31,275 nucleotides of DNA from Nemertoderma westbladi (taxonomy: Eukaryota > Xenacoelomorpha > Nemertodermatida > Nemertodermatidae): contig JAUCBJ010006475.1 of NCBI GenBank assembly GCA_032718475.1, forward strand, positions 1 through 31,275, given 5' to 3'. Made by a program: the position numbers and the translations under genes. This document shows positions 19,175-28,928 of this stretch, piece after piece. Positions within the stretch are counted from its first letter, which is position 1. Each line of letters begins with the position of its first letter. The notes below the pieces were generated by a model. It did not search any database and was not told where the DNA came from. It was given only the letters and a program-made list of their open reading frames with translations.

Positions 19175-20876
19175 GACAACAAGAAACTGAATTATATATA
19201 CAATATATATTATTTTATATTGCATATAAAGGTTACTGTCAATTGGCACTCAGGACCATGTCGAGCATTAATTATTATTAATCAGTACAAGTGCCGATCT
19301 GAAACATAGTAGTCATACAGTCAGACAGACAAATACAACATTTTGTTAGGCATTTTTTATTATAGTGGAATCTTTATTATCAGGTTTGAGGTCAAGGCAA
19401 TGGACAATTGAGATCCACTACCCTTATGTTTCAACGTTAAATTTACCAGTAAACGCCTTTGCGCATTTTAAATACAATGTGTAGCTATGTGTAGGCTTTG
19501 GATTATCTCTACAGAAATTTTTTTTTTTTTTTAACATTTATTATCCAAAGAATAGGACAATTAGGCAACAAGCCGAAGCTTATGAGAGCCCTCTTGTCAA
19601 TAATTATAATACAATTTGCACAACAGACATACAAAGGAAAGAAGCACAGTCCACATACCCAGGTACGACTACATACAAAGGAAAGAGGTAACACACACCC
19701 CACACATACCCAAACCAACAGAAAGTTTATAGGACGGACTTTATAGGACGGATTTAATTAGCTTCATTACATTTATTTGTATAGAAAAATCGTATTTAAT
19801 ATTTAATAAATGCGCTTATTATTGTATTTCATTTTTAACATTTCAAATATAACTGATCAACTACAATATGTAAAAAAAAACATAAAGATTTACTGGTTGT
19901 TATTTTCTGACAGACATTTAAATGGAAAATTAATTGTTTCTATGCTACTACAGGTATATCTACTGCAGAGCAGGAAGCAGGCGTCCATGTCAAATACTGG
20001 TAATGCAAGTGGTAACTGGTACTGTTATAAATGTTAATTAGAGTGAAAGCCTTTTGTTAGACAGGAAATTAAAAATTTAAATATACAATCCACTTAGAAA
20101 GAAATAGAGTGCACTACTATTTATATATGCTTTAGTGATCATATTTTGGAAAACATTTATTATTACATTTCTCAAATATTTTGTGCTGCCAAAAATTTAC
20201 GTTCGTTTTTCCGAATTTTCGATAAATTAATCTATATTTAATTGATGAATTTATTTCAATTAATCGCTAAAAGTAATACGTAAATAGTTCTGTATATGCC
20301 ACCTATCATCACTGGTGATATCCTTGCAATACTGCATACTACATTAAAATAAATAAGTTTAACTGAGTACAATCGGAATTTGTTTAAAAGTAGTTAATAA
20401 TAATATCAGATAAATAATAATAATATGATATAAGATATAATGAAATAGTTTCTTAACTCAAAGGCTTGGAGGAGTCAAATACCACGTCGGATTCGTGAAA
20501 TAATTGTTTTTTTTTAAATATAATCTGCCTACATTATTACACGTTGTACATATTTTTTACCTTTCGATTTTTTTTTAATATTATATCATTTCTAATTTAC
20601 AATATATTATATGTTTTTTTTAATGGGTGGTGCTCTGCTTGTGTACAATATTACCGGAGCTGTAGTTATGGACGTAATAACCCTATGATATATTGGTCTG
20701 GATTAAATATAATATAAATAAATAAAATAATAATAATATAGAATTAAATCTTTTTTTTAAATTAAATATTAATTTATTATCGATAGCTAGTATGTTTTAG
20801 AACATTTGAAAATTAAAATAACATAAAATAATTATTTTATAAAATAATTCCGAGTTTAGTTGGAGCAGCATGGCAA
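19175..20876. other. AT-rich intergenic DNA
   Basis: No supported gene over 1.7 kb. Contains a 15-base T run (about 19518-19532), a two-copy ACATACAAAGGAAAGA repeat (about 19627 and 19671), CACACCC-type simple sequence, and many AATAAT tracts from 20390 to 20840. The short frames at 19498-19746 and 19810-20037 show no domain. Confidence 0.45.
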
Positions 20877-21345
20877 CTAAGGCGGAAGGTCATCGAGTAT
20901 ATCATAGATCCCCTCTATAGCTTTATCAAAAGTCTCGAGAACAGAAGCCGCGTTTCTGACGAGGATTGCAATCAGGAGGCGCTGGAGCAGGAATCGGTGG
21001 GTCCGGAGTTCTTGTGTGGCGGATCCGATACGAGCACCGAGCAAGGAAACTTTCTGTAGCAGGGCCCGGGCGACAAAAGGTTTCAAATGCGATCGGAGTA
21101 AATAGGTAAAACCCTGGTCGATGAGATCTTGATATTTACGAGCCTTCACCGATTCCTGCCCCTCAGCGACATATTCCTCCCCTCACCCTCCTGCTGATAG
21201 ACTAGTGGTAATGTGGCTGGGTGCAAGAGGATCTACTACCGTCGCATCCCAGGTGAGGGTTTTACCGTGACTCCATGGAATGAGTGACATGCCATCAACA
21301 CGTTTCCCATCGGAGTGGGATAACCCTGGCGGCTCGAGGATGTTA
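20877..21345 (-). pseudogene. Retroelement polyprotein C-terminal fragment
   Basis: Reading leftwards from about 21345: [18 protein letters not shown], then [15 protein letters not shown] and TTSLSAGG in one frame; after a stop and shift near 21178, KARKYQDLIDQGFTYL, then RFLLQRLLIAILVRNAAS and DDLPP with a stop at 20877. From recall, RxDGxTLxPWxxGxxLxWDxTVxDxLAxSH ... KxxKYxxL ... FLLQRLSxAIxRGNAxxVL is the C-terminal region of a widespread class of invertebrate retroelement proteins. The usual xPxAxETxG block is altered (the reading goes LKPFVARALL instead). The higher GC content than its surroundings supports former coding sequence. Confidence 0.6.
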
Positions 21346-21647
21346 ATTGAATTAAATTAGATAATAAATACAAAAGTAAACTAAATATTATAAATAGAAA
21401 CAGACAAATGAAAACTCCACATGTGATGAAGATAAAAGGAAGGTCGTGACGGAACCACATACATTCCAGACAGGGCGTGAATCCATGGTTCTTGGGATGG
21501 AGGTTGAGTTGGCGATAATAAAGGTGATGAGAGACGTTATACTGTAGCGTGTAGCAGGTGCAGTTTACCGTGTGAGGTATAAAAATTGGTACATTAATAC
21601 ACATCCTACCTATTCAGTACTTCAGTAAGTTATGTTATTAATATTGT

Positions 21648-22332
21648 TCTCAGCAAGTCTCTGATCGGATGAGCATAAGCTCAAAGGATGGTATGCTTGA
21701 GCATGTGGACGACTTCTGTTACCTGGGATCATGGATCCGGAAGTCAGGTGAGGACCTTCGAATACGTAAGGGAAAGGCATGGGCAGCCTTGAATAGGCTT
21801 TCCAGGATTTGGAAGTCACCGAGAATTAATCGGAAACTTAAGGTCCGATTATTTAGGGCTGCAGTAGTTCCAGTACTCCTATATGGGAGTCCATGCTGGG
21901 CTCTAACTGCTGAGGACACCAAATCTCTGGATGGCACATTCACAAGAATGCTATGCCGGGTTCATTGTGCCAAGTACAATGCACACATCTCCAACCAGAC
22001 ACTATATAACATTGGAGGTGTCTCATTGGTTCCCCCAAGCTTGACGATAGAACAAAATTGCCTCCGCTTTGCAGGACATTGCTTTCGCCGTGAGGACCAG
22101 CCAGTGCATAATCTTGTACTTTGGCAGCCTCATGGAGTGAATAAGCATGGTGGACAGCCCATGACTTTCTTGAGACGCATCTTAAAGCACACTGGCCTTG
22201 AAGATGCGGATGATCTAGCAAATGTCATGGGTGATGTTGTGGATGCAAATGTTGTGGCGGCGCAATTTTGTCGACAAGCCGGCACTGCATTCTTAAAAAT
22301 GCAGCTGCAATGCAGCATGCCGATACTAGTAG
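21648..22332 (+). mobile_element. LINE family A, copy 2 (5'-truncated, 12-bp TSD)
   Basis: Nearly identical over ~680 bp to the reverse complement of 9517-10205. Flanked by TATTAATATTGT at 21636-21647 and 22333-22344. Severe 5' truncation leaves only the region after the RT palm. The tail is a short TAGTAG. Together with copy 1 this defines the family's 3' end (GCATGCCGAT then TAG repeats). Confidence 0.9.
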
Positions 22333-22358
22333 TATTAATATTGTGCTGTGTAGTGTAA
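21669..22358 (+). pseudogene. LINE A RT C-terminal part
   Basis: Open frame of 229 codons, MSISSKDGMLEHVDDFCYLG..., with RIWKSPRINRK (Trp intact where copy 1 has a stop), VVPVLLYGSPCW, TAEDTKSLDGTF and HNLVLWQPHG. The ATG is internal, since the element is truncated. Near the end (MGDVVDANVVAAQF) it differs from copy 1 (MGDRELWRCNF) by a ~14-bp difference with a local GTTGTGG doubling, so the last ~30 residues are out of the family frame. Confidence 0.85.
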
Positions 22359-22382
22359 TTACATCTTATAGAATCATGTAAT

Positions 22383-22964
22383 GTGCGTGTACATATTTAC
22401 CGTAAACCAATCTGGGATAAGGCGACATGTGCTGACTTGGCGAATTACAACCGAGTTGCAGACGAGAAGCTCGCTGAAATTCGGTTAGACCGAGACTGTC
22501 TGTGTTGTACAAATGTAACTTGTACAGACCACCGAGACAGCTTAGAGAGATCGTACTGCGGCATTTTAGATGACTCCATGTACCGGAACCGGCAAACCAA
22601 ACTCTCCTCCTGGACTACCATGATGGAACGACTTGGTTAAGCATAAGAATATGGTTCAGGCTAGAGCACAGTTTAATTTGGCGTTTAGGCGCTGCAAACG
22701 CAACGGTGAGAGTGTCCGTTCTCATAAACACGCTGACTCTCTTGCGACTGGCGACTCCTACACCTTCTGGCCGAATATTAAGCGGTATAATAGTTCACCC
22801 CCATTAAAGGTGGGACAGGCTGTCGTTCCTGAAAACATAGCTTACATGATGGGGGGGGGGGGGGGGGGGGGGGGCATTTTAATAATATATTTAATTCAGC
22901 GCCCTGCAATATTGGTATATTTGAAACTGAGTCATTTATACCTGACTTTTTTAAAATGACATTT
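22383..22964 (+). pseudogene. LINE family B, pre-RT region
   Basis: Reads YRKPIWDKATCADLANYN, RDCLCCTNVTCTDHRDSLE and SYCGILDDS, then in a new frame QARAQFNLAFRRCKRN, SHKHADSLATGD and FWPNIKRYNSS up to ENIAYMM, a 24-base G run, and after it HFNNIFNSAPCNIG. This is the order WxxA..DxxxYxxxVDxxLxxI / C.xxxCxxHxxxLExxY / RxxxxxAxRxCKxNE / FWxxIKxxN / MWxxHFxxxFNS found between endonuclease and RT in a CR1-like invertebrate LINE group (recalled). The poly-G sits exactly between MM and HF, where the family has a Trp/Gly-coding stretch. The RT continues at 24558 beyond two inserted elements. Confidence 0.7.
22851..22874 (+). repeat. Poly-G run, 24 bases, inside LINE B
   Basis: Homopolymer within a conserved coding block of LINE B; reading resumes in the correct protein order on its right side. 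Confidence 0.9.
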
Positions 22965-22995
22965 ATGACGTATTTCATAAATAAAACATGGTATA

Positions 22996-23166
22996 CAAAG
23001 GGTAAAGCTGACCATGCAGTGACGTGAAAAAAATATTGTGGTATAAGGTTATATTTCGGCCACAGGCCTTTATTTAAACCCAAACTGCCTGACTACAGAT
23101 AAATAGGGCTAAATACAGAAGTACAATAATTTTTTCACGTCACTGCATGGTCAGCCTTAACCTTTG
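22996..23166. mobile_element. Small MITE with ~45-bp terminal inverted repeats
   Basis: The left end (from 22987) reads CATGGTATACAAAGGGTAAAG then CTGACCATGCAGTGACGTG; the right end (to 23175) is its reverse complement with few changes. If the TSD is TA, the element is 22996-23166 (171 bp) with ends CAAAGG, suggesting Tc1/mariner. Because CATG and GTATAC are themselves palindromic, a CATG-flanked element (22991-23171) is equally compatible. Inserted in LINE B. The interior contains TTTCGGCCACAGGCC and no ORF. Confidence 0.75.
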
Positions 23167-23207
23167 TATACCATGGTAGCAACAGTGACAAGGGCACACA
23201 TACTTAA

Positions 23208-24549
23208 TAGGGTGGTGCGATTTTACGACCGGTGCACAAAAGTTGCCAAATGGTAAAAAAAATAAGGCAAAAAAAATTTCATTAAATTTCGTCTATATCT
23301 TCACGGATCCCAAGAGGGTTGAAATTTTGAGCCATCGCAATGCGCCATAATGAAATTTATAGCAATATAACACATTAATGAAAGATCAATGACTCAAGAA
23401 AGAACTTTTCTGCATGCATCAAATGGGTCCAAACTTAGTTAGAAACCAAAATTTTAATTTTTGGATCAAGGTAACTAGTGCCACAGGATATTTCTAAATT
23501 TTCGCGATGGCCAACTTTGAGTTCTCCTACTGCATTAATATTAAGCTCATTAGAACCGCAATGGCCGATTTAGTGGGGGTAGATACCTTCAAAACAAACG
23601 TAGAGCGAATAGTTCTTGAAATGTCGCAGAAAATGTGAAGTCCGGCACAAGTCTACACTACCGCCTTGATGCGATATGGAAAAATCCTCAAAAAATTTTA
23701 TTTTGAATTATCTCAAGGAATCAAGAATAGACACATCACTGCAACAAATTGATTTAGTGTATACAGACACCTTCAAAATTAAAGAGTAGTGATTAGTTGA
23801 CTATAGTTTTTGTACAAAATGTGTGGAATAGGTCAACTGAATATCAAGTATTAATTGGTGGAATAGTCTTGACATTTTGTAAAATAACTCAAGAACTAAT
23901 GACTCTACTCTTATTTTGAAGGTGTCTACACCCACTACATCGATCATTTCTGTGATGTGTCTATTCTTGGTTCCTTGAGATAATTCAAAATAAAATATTT
24001 TGAGGATTTGTCCATATCGCATCAAGGCGGTAATGGAGACTTGTGCCGGACTTCACATTTTCTGCGATATCTCAAGAACTATTCGCTCTACGTTTGTTTT
24101 GAAGTTGTCTACCCCCACTAAATCGGACATTGCGGTTCTAATGAGCATAATATTAATGCAGTAGGATAATTCAAAGTTGGCCATCGCGAAAATTGAGAAT
24201 TATCATCACTTGCGCCAAATGGTAGGTTCTGTCCATGTGCATGTGGCACTAGTTCCCTTGATCCAAAAATTAAAATTTTGGTATCTAACTAAGTTTGGAC
24301 CCATTTGATGACATTTGATGCATGCAGGAAGTTATTTCTTGGGTCATTGATCTTTCATTAATGTGTTATATTGTTATAAATTTAATTGTGGTGCATCGCG
24401 AAGGCTCAAAATTTCAACCCCCTTGGGATCCGTCAAGATATCGATGAAATTTAGAGAAATTTTTTTTGCCTTAATTTTTTACCATTTGGCAACTTTTGCG
24501 CACCGGTAGAACAACGAAATCGAAAAAAAGTAAAAAACGCACCGCCCTA
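23208..24549. mobile_element. 1342-bp palindromic element, hAT-like, 8-bp TSD
   Basis: Flanked by a perfect ATACTTAA at 23200-23207 and 24550-24557. Ends are TAGGGTGGTGCG and CGCACCGCCCTA. Almost the whole element is one imperfect inverted repeat: each arm is over 600 bp and the centre lies near 23860. Matching blocks include GTTGCCAAATGG/CCATTTGGCAAC, GGGTTGAAATTTTGAGCC and its complement, and GCGATATGGAAAAATCC and its complement. Eight-bp TSDs are made by hAT (and P) elements; the T/CAGGG start favours hAT. There is no transposase. Arms differ by substitutions and small indels, so they are decaying independently or were never gene-converted recently. Confidence 0.9.
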
Positions 24550-24557
24550 ATACTTAA

Positions 24558-24919
24558 AGAATCTATAAATAAACATGAGATTTTTAATTTTAACAGACAT
24601 TTTAGAAACTTAATTTTTAATTTAATAAATAATGACATGATTTTTAATATTGACGACACGGTAACTGCAATACGGTATTTGAAGGAGCAAAAGTATTCTT
24701 GCGAGGATGGTATCCATGTCAAACATATTATTAATGGTCCTAAGCTTCAGGTTTTATTTTTATCATTACTTTTTAGTTCTTTTAATGTACATGGTTTTTT
24801 TTTACCAAAATGGAGGATTTCCACAATTTGTTGTTCCAATCATTAAAGATAAGACAGGATACAAGTCTGATAATAACAATTACAGGCCGGTCTCCTTATC
24901 GAGCATTACTAGTAAATAA
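24558..24919 (+). pseudogene. LINE family B, RT N-terminal part
   Basis: Directly right of the palindromic element's TSD. Reads NIDDTVTAIRYLKEQK, SCEDGIHVKHII and GPKLQVLFLSLLF in one frame, then after a shift near 24800 VVPIIKDKTGYKSDNNNYR and PVSLSSITSK before a stop. These are RT motifs 0-2 (LKxxKSxGxDGI ... PIxKDKxGxxxxxxNYRPxSLxSIxSK) of the same LINE whose N-terminal part lies at 22383-22964. The reading stops at an AATAAT-rich boundary where the next insertion begins. Confidence 0.75.
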
Positions 24920-24950
24920 TAATAAATAATATAATAAATAATAATTATAT
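24914..24950. repeat. (AAT)n simple repeat at insertion boundary
   Basis: Imperfect TAATAATAA tract between the LINE B reading (ITSK) and inverted repeat A. Confidence 0.7.
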
Positions 24951-24955
24951 CTAGA

Positions 24956-25148
24956 ATTGAATGGGGCGAGTAACGAAAGTAAGTGAGCTTAGCATACGGG
25001 TACCACTAACTCAATCGGTGTGTCTGTTGTTCTGTTGTGTCCAATTTTAAACTTAATGACTCAGCCAAATGTTAATGAAATTTAACCAAACTTGGTACAC
25101 AATTAGTCTGGTCAAAGTTTAGAAATTTTCAAGTTGAATTTCCGTGTG
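24956..25148 (+). repeat. Inverted repeat A, left arm
   Basis: About 190 bp matching the reverse complement of 26868-27061. Shared blocks include CGAAAGTAAG, GAGCTTAGCATAC, GGTACCAC, GTTGTTCTGTTGTGTCCAA and CCAAACTTGG. The ends are ATTGAATGGGG and CATTCCAAT; no TSD is evident. Could be the TIR of a 2.1-kb element or two inverted copies of a short repeat. Confidence 0.85.
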
Positions 25149-25462
25149 GCCTTCGAGAAGCTAAGATAATAGCAGTTAATTAGTTAATTAAGTTGACTAG
25201 GGTAAAAACAGCAATTCCAACCTACCTCTTAAAGGATATTAATTATTTTATAGTATAAGATTTAAATAATTATACTTCAAAATTATATAACTGTATTCCC
25301 CATACCACATTCCATTATAGTTTTTAATTAGTTCAAGAGATTTGCTTTAAGAAATGTGTTTTTAATGGATCTAAACGTAATTAAGTTAAAATACATTCCA
25401 TCACTTTATACTTCAAGTCTCATCATTCCTTGGCATTCTTGATATTGCCTATTAGATGGGAA

Positions 25463-25600
25463 ACACGTTCATGGGGCCATCGCGCAGGACGGGGCTCAGT
25501 TATTAGATACAGATTAAAATTGAGCAATTCTATCCCAAAATCGGTACTTAAGAAATTTAAATAAATAATTAAGAAAATTTTACCAAACCTTTACTTAAAA
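25463..25600 (+). repeat. Inverted repeat B, left arm
   Basis: Matches the reverse complement of 27390-27526 at high identity. Outer end ACACGTTCATGGGGCC; shared blocks include GCGCAGGACGGGGCTCAG, TGAGCAATTCTATCCCAAAA and AAATTTAAATAAATAA. No TSD found. Confidence 0.85.
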
Positions 25601-25887
25601 AAAACATTTGCATGGTCATAGAAGTCCACAGTCAAACTACTCAAAAAATTCAATGCATTCTTCAGTCCTCGGGTCTTGCTCATTGGTTAGTCCAGTTTGC
25701 CCAGCACAGTAGCGATACCAAAAGTCGAGGTCGCCAATTACACTGCGACATACAGATGCGGTATTGGGCTGTTGGGGTATCTAATGCAGTGTCAAGGATT
25801 AATATCAATAATTAATCCTTATATACAAGTTAACCTTAATTTTTTTTAACCAAATTCATTGTCTGCCTATTTGACTGTTCCAGAGTC
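25601..25887. other. Unassigned DNA between inverted repeats
   Basis: A 67-codon frame (25612-25815) shows no domain. Nothing else recognised. Confidence 0.35.
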
Positions 25888-25919
25888 GCCCGGACGTCCG
25901 GATGTCCGAACGTCCGGGC
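25888..25919. repeat. GC-rich near-perfect hairpin
   Basis: GCCCGGACGTCCGGA and TCCGAACGTCCGGGC are complementary with one mismatch pair and separated by two bases. Further CCGGA motifs continue to about 25999. Confidence 0.85.
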
Positions 25920-26036
25920 TCTAGGATGCCAGGACAACCAAAAATCCGGCCAAAATAATATCCGGATTTCCGGGCAATTTGTCAAAAATATTGTCCGGAA
26001 TTCTGTAAATCTAGGTTACCTTTAAATTGGTCTGTC

Positions 26037-26175
26037 TGCCCAGTACCGGCACCAGCACAAGTACCGGTATCAGTATAAGTACATGTACAAGCACAAGTAC
26101 CGGTACCGGTACCAGTATAAGTAACGGTACCAGTACATGTACCAGTACCAGTAAAAGTACCGGTACCAGGAATAA
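26037..26175. repeat. Degenerate hexamer array (ACCGGT/ACCAGT/ACAAGT)n
   Basis: About 23 hexamers such as ACCGGT, ACCAGT, ACAAGT and ATAAGT with GTACCGGTAC palindromes. The multiple-of-three period keeps Thr/Ser- or Thr/Gly-rich frames open on both strands, and these are not genes. Scattered GTACCGGTAC copies continue to about 26600. Confidence 0.85.
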
Positions 26176-26867
26176 TGGTCAGCTGGTACAACCTGACAAT
26201 ATGTCAGTCAGTCTTAAGTCCGCATAATTTCAAAACTTCCATGGCTGCATGGTTGTGGTTGCTGAGCCGATTAGCGGGTGGTGCCAATGACCTGAAGATG
26301 GTACCAGTGCCGGTAACTCTGTACCACTGTAACAGTACCGGTACCGTACTGTAAAACATAATATGTTTAATAAGATTAAGGTACTGTACCAGTACATGAT
26401 ATAGTCGCAATATCGCAATTCAGACATCACTCAGGCAATTGCAGGACTCCCTACCCTACCGCACGTACCAATACTCAAATAATGCAGTAGCAGTACCACA
26501 CTGACAGACTGACAACCAGCCTAGAAAGCTAGGCCTACCACATACAGCAACAGCAGTGAGCAGTACCGGTACTGAGTACAGACATCTCATGGTACCAGTG
26601 TCGTACTCTGAACTCTGCAATCTTGAGATGCTGGAATGGCTGAAGAAAGTGAAATAGGCCTACCACATTTCCCAAGGCCACATTATTACTGCATTGTACC
26701 AGTATTGCTGAATTTCAAACCCACCTGATCCCACCCTCCTGACCATCCCACCTGACCCACCCCATCCTGCAGTCTCCTAGCAACCAGCTGATGCCAAGCC
26801 TAATAATTTTGTGATAAATAAATTTATTTTAACTGTAAGACAGTTACAAAGATGCTGCATGAAGACC
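26176..26867. other. Unassigned DNA rich in GTACC/GGTAC and TAGGCCTA
   Basis: No gene. Dispersed GGTACCAGT-type motifs persist, and palindromes containing TAGGCCTA lie at about 26530 and 26655. There is a CCCACCTGA-type simple stretch near 26720-26770. Confidence 0.4.
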
Positions 26868-27061
26868 CCATGCCAATTCAACTTAGAAAATTTCTAAACT
26901 TTTGCCAGACTACATATGTACCAAGTTTGGATAAATTTGGCTGAGATATTAATGTTTAAAATTGGACACAACAGAACAACAGAGCAACATACACACTGAT
27001 TGAGTTGGTGGTACCTGTATGCTAAGCTCGCTTACTTTCGTCGCTCGCGCCACATTCCAAT
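26868..27061 (-). repeat. Inverted repeat A, right arm
   Basis: Reverse complement of the 24956-25148 arm with scattered differences; its outer end carries a small CTCGC duplication absent on the left. Confidence 0.85.
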
Positions 27062-27352
27062 CATCCTCCACTGAGCTTGCTCTATGTTGCACAAAGATTG
27101 GCTGAATTTACTGGTGATTCTTTAGATATTAGCTAAATAATTACGTTGAGGCATTGACATGATAAATTAATATTTCAGTATCAATACTATCAGCATAAGG
27201 TAAGTTTTAATAATTTTTACAAATTGGGTTGCCTCCGCACATAAAAATATATTTATTTTAAAACACTAATTTCCTGTTAATACCTCTGCATTTCATTAAT
27301 CCTTTGTGCTCCTTTTGTGGGGTGGTACAGATTAAGAGGGCGGTTGAAGCAA

Positions 27353-27366
27353 GGGGGGGGGGGGGG
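27353..27366 (+). repeat. Poly-G run, 14 bases
   Basis: G tract between inverted repeat A's right arm and inverted repeat B's right arm. Confidence 0.9.
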
Positions 27367-27389
27367 ACTTTCCTCTCTTATTTGATTTA

Positions 27390-27526
27390 TTCTTAAAGGT
27401 GGTTTGGTTAAATTTCTTATTTATTTATTTAAATTTCTTTAGTACCGATTTTGGGATAGAATTGCTCAATTTTAATCTGTATCTGATAACTGAGCCTCGT
27501 CCTGCGCGATGGCCCCACGAACGTGT
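27390..27526 (-). repeat. Inverted repeat B, right arm
   Basis: Reverse complement of 25463-25600; ends CCCCACGAACGTGT, immediately before LINE B reading resumes. Confidence 0.85.
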
Positions 27527-27534
27527 ATTTATTT

Positions 27535-27750
27535 ACAACCGATTATCAATGTGCACTTACTCTCTTAAAGGGGTTATTAATTACTACCTACCTGCTTAAT
27601 GGTTCGAATGTGTTTTGCAATGTAGCGTTTTGGATGCTACTAAAGCATTTGATACTGTTGATTTATCTATTCTTTTTACCCGTCTCTATGAGCGGGGCAT
27701 TCTATTATTTTTACTTAGAATACTTTTATTTTGGTACAAAATTCAGGTAA
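27535..27750 (+). pseudogene. LINE family B, RT palm fragment
   Basis: Reads MCTYSLKGVINYYL, then after a frameshift VLDATKAFDTVDLSIL, FTRLYERGILLFLLRILL and FWYKIQ. This is the RT block around the first catalytic Asp (FLDASKAFD type), with the usual LYERGxPxxxLRxLxxWYxxQ following. It continues the protein order from NYRPVSL at 24900, with about 30 residues missing in between. The 3' part of the RT (GVRQG, YADD) is absent. Confidence 0.75.
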
Positions 27751-28323
27751 TTAGAAACAAGAGTTTTTCAAGCAACCCATCCGTTCCTAATTACTCGAAT
27801 TAGAATAATATTTACCAATTAGAGCATGCATGCACAATATCAACCTGACATTGGTATAAAAGCTGTAGGCTACTAATTAGGCCTATTATTTTTCAGCTGT
27901 ATCACACATTTACCACGCCTGATGTTTAGAAGTGCGTGTTCATGACACTAAAGAACACAATATATGGTGTGTACTTTGTATTTCATTTGGCACATTGGTT
28001 TTACCAATTCACCACATTGGCAGTATTTTATTTTATTTGATATATATTTACATTTTATTTATTTTTCGGAATATGATATTATGTCAGATATTTTATAACA
28101 ATAATTTTAATGTTGATACTTTTGATGATTTTGATTCGCAAATTTGCTAATTCAAAACAAACAAACTTGTCAATTTTTGAAACCGGCATTTTATTAGCTG
28201 TTGTTACAAGTTATTCAGTCATAAAACAACGGTATAAATTTATAGTAACAATTAAGTAATTTATTAATATAAATTAAACAGTAATTTCATTGAGAGTTTG
28301 CACTGCAAATAGAGACATTTAAA
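27751..28323. other. AT-rich DNA, no gene
   Basis: Contains a TATAAAA at about 27853 and a TAGGCCTAT at 27878-27886. The open frame at 27932-28150 is low-complexity AT-rich translation. Confidence 0.4.
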
Positions 28324-28403
28324 ATGTGTGAACTACGCGTTATATTTCGATTAACAATGCTAACACTTATGGCATCTTCAGCTATGAATGAACTACCTAA
28401 CAG
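28324..28403 (+). CDS. Possible signal-peptide exon
   Basis: ATG at 28324 opens MCELRVIFRLTMLTLMASSA, a short basic start, hydrophobic core and small-residue end like a secretory signal. An AACAG|GTGGGT donor-like site follows at 28404. No second exon was identified, so this is only a candidate. Confidence 0.15.
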
Positions 28404-28592
28404 GTGGGTTTGTACAAATCTATGTTTCTAGTTTGCAACAAGGTTGTATGTCTTGATCATGCAGATGGCATTCCATCAAGCAATGCAATAAGTCTGTAGA
28501 GTTAAGGAAAAATATTTACAGAAACGATGTCCCACAATATTTTTTGGGAAAATGAAAAAAATTATTTAGCCATCGGGGATCAGGGGTATTGG

Positions 28593-28694
28593 GTCGAAGG
28601 TCCGAATGGGATGAAGGTCCGAAAATGGCTGTCTGGGTCGCTTTTTTCGGACCTTCGTCCTGTTCGGACTTTTGTCCCATTCGGACCTTCGTCC
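28593..28694. repeat. GAAGGTCCGAA / TTCGGACCTTC inverted array
   Basis: Two reverse-orientation units (28593-28606, 28611-28623) followed by three forward units (28646-28660, 28663-28677, 28680-28694) with a 17-18-bp step, consensus TTCGGACCTTCGTCCCAT. The two groups can pair as a hairpin. Confidence 0.85.
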
Positions 28695-28893
28695 TGGGTG
28701 TGTTGGGCCTTCGTCTACGGCCAAGAACTGTACTTTATAGAGGACAAGGTTTGTGTGGTGAACCATGATGTAAGGTTCAGGTGAAGAGTCATGCAACGCA
28801 CTAAACAACATCTCAAGAATATACTAAGTAGTTTAGTATTCCCACATTTTGTATGGGCCAATGGTAACAAACATTTGTTGTTTATCATCCCAT

Positions 28894-28928
28894 GACGAAG
28901 GTCCGAATAACCAGGACGAAGGTCCGAA
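28894..28928 (-). repeat. GACGAAGGTCCGAA pair
   Basis: Two reverse-orientation units, 28894-28907 and 28914-28928, of the same motif as 28593-28694. Confidence 0.85.

Noticed and set aside
25982-26227. Thr/Gly- and Ser/Thr-rich frames on both strands
   Set aside because: Products of the ACCGGT-type hexamer repeat.
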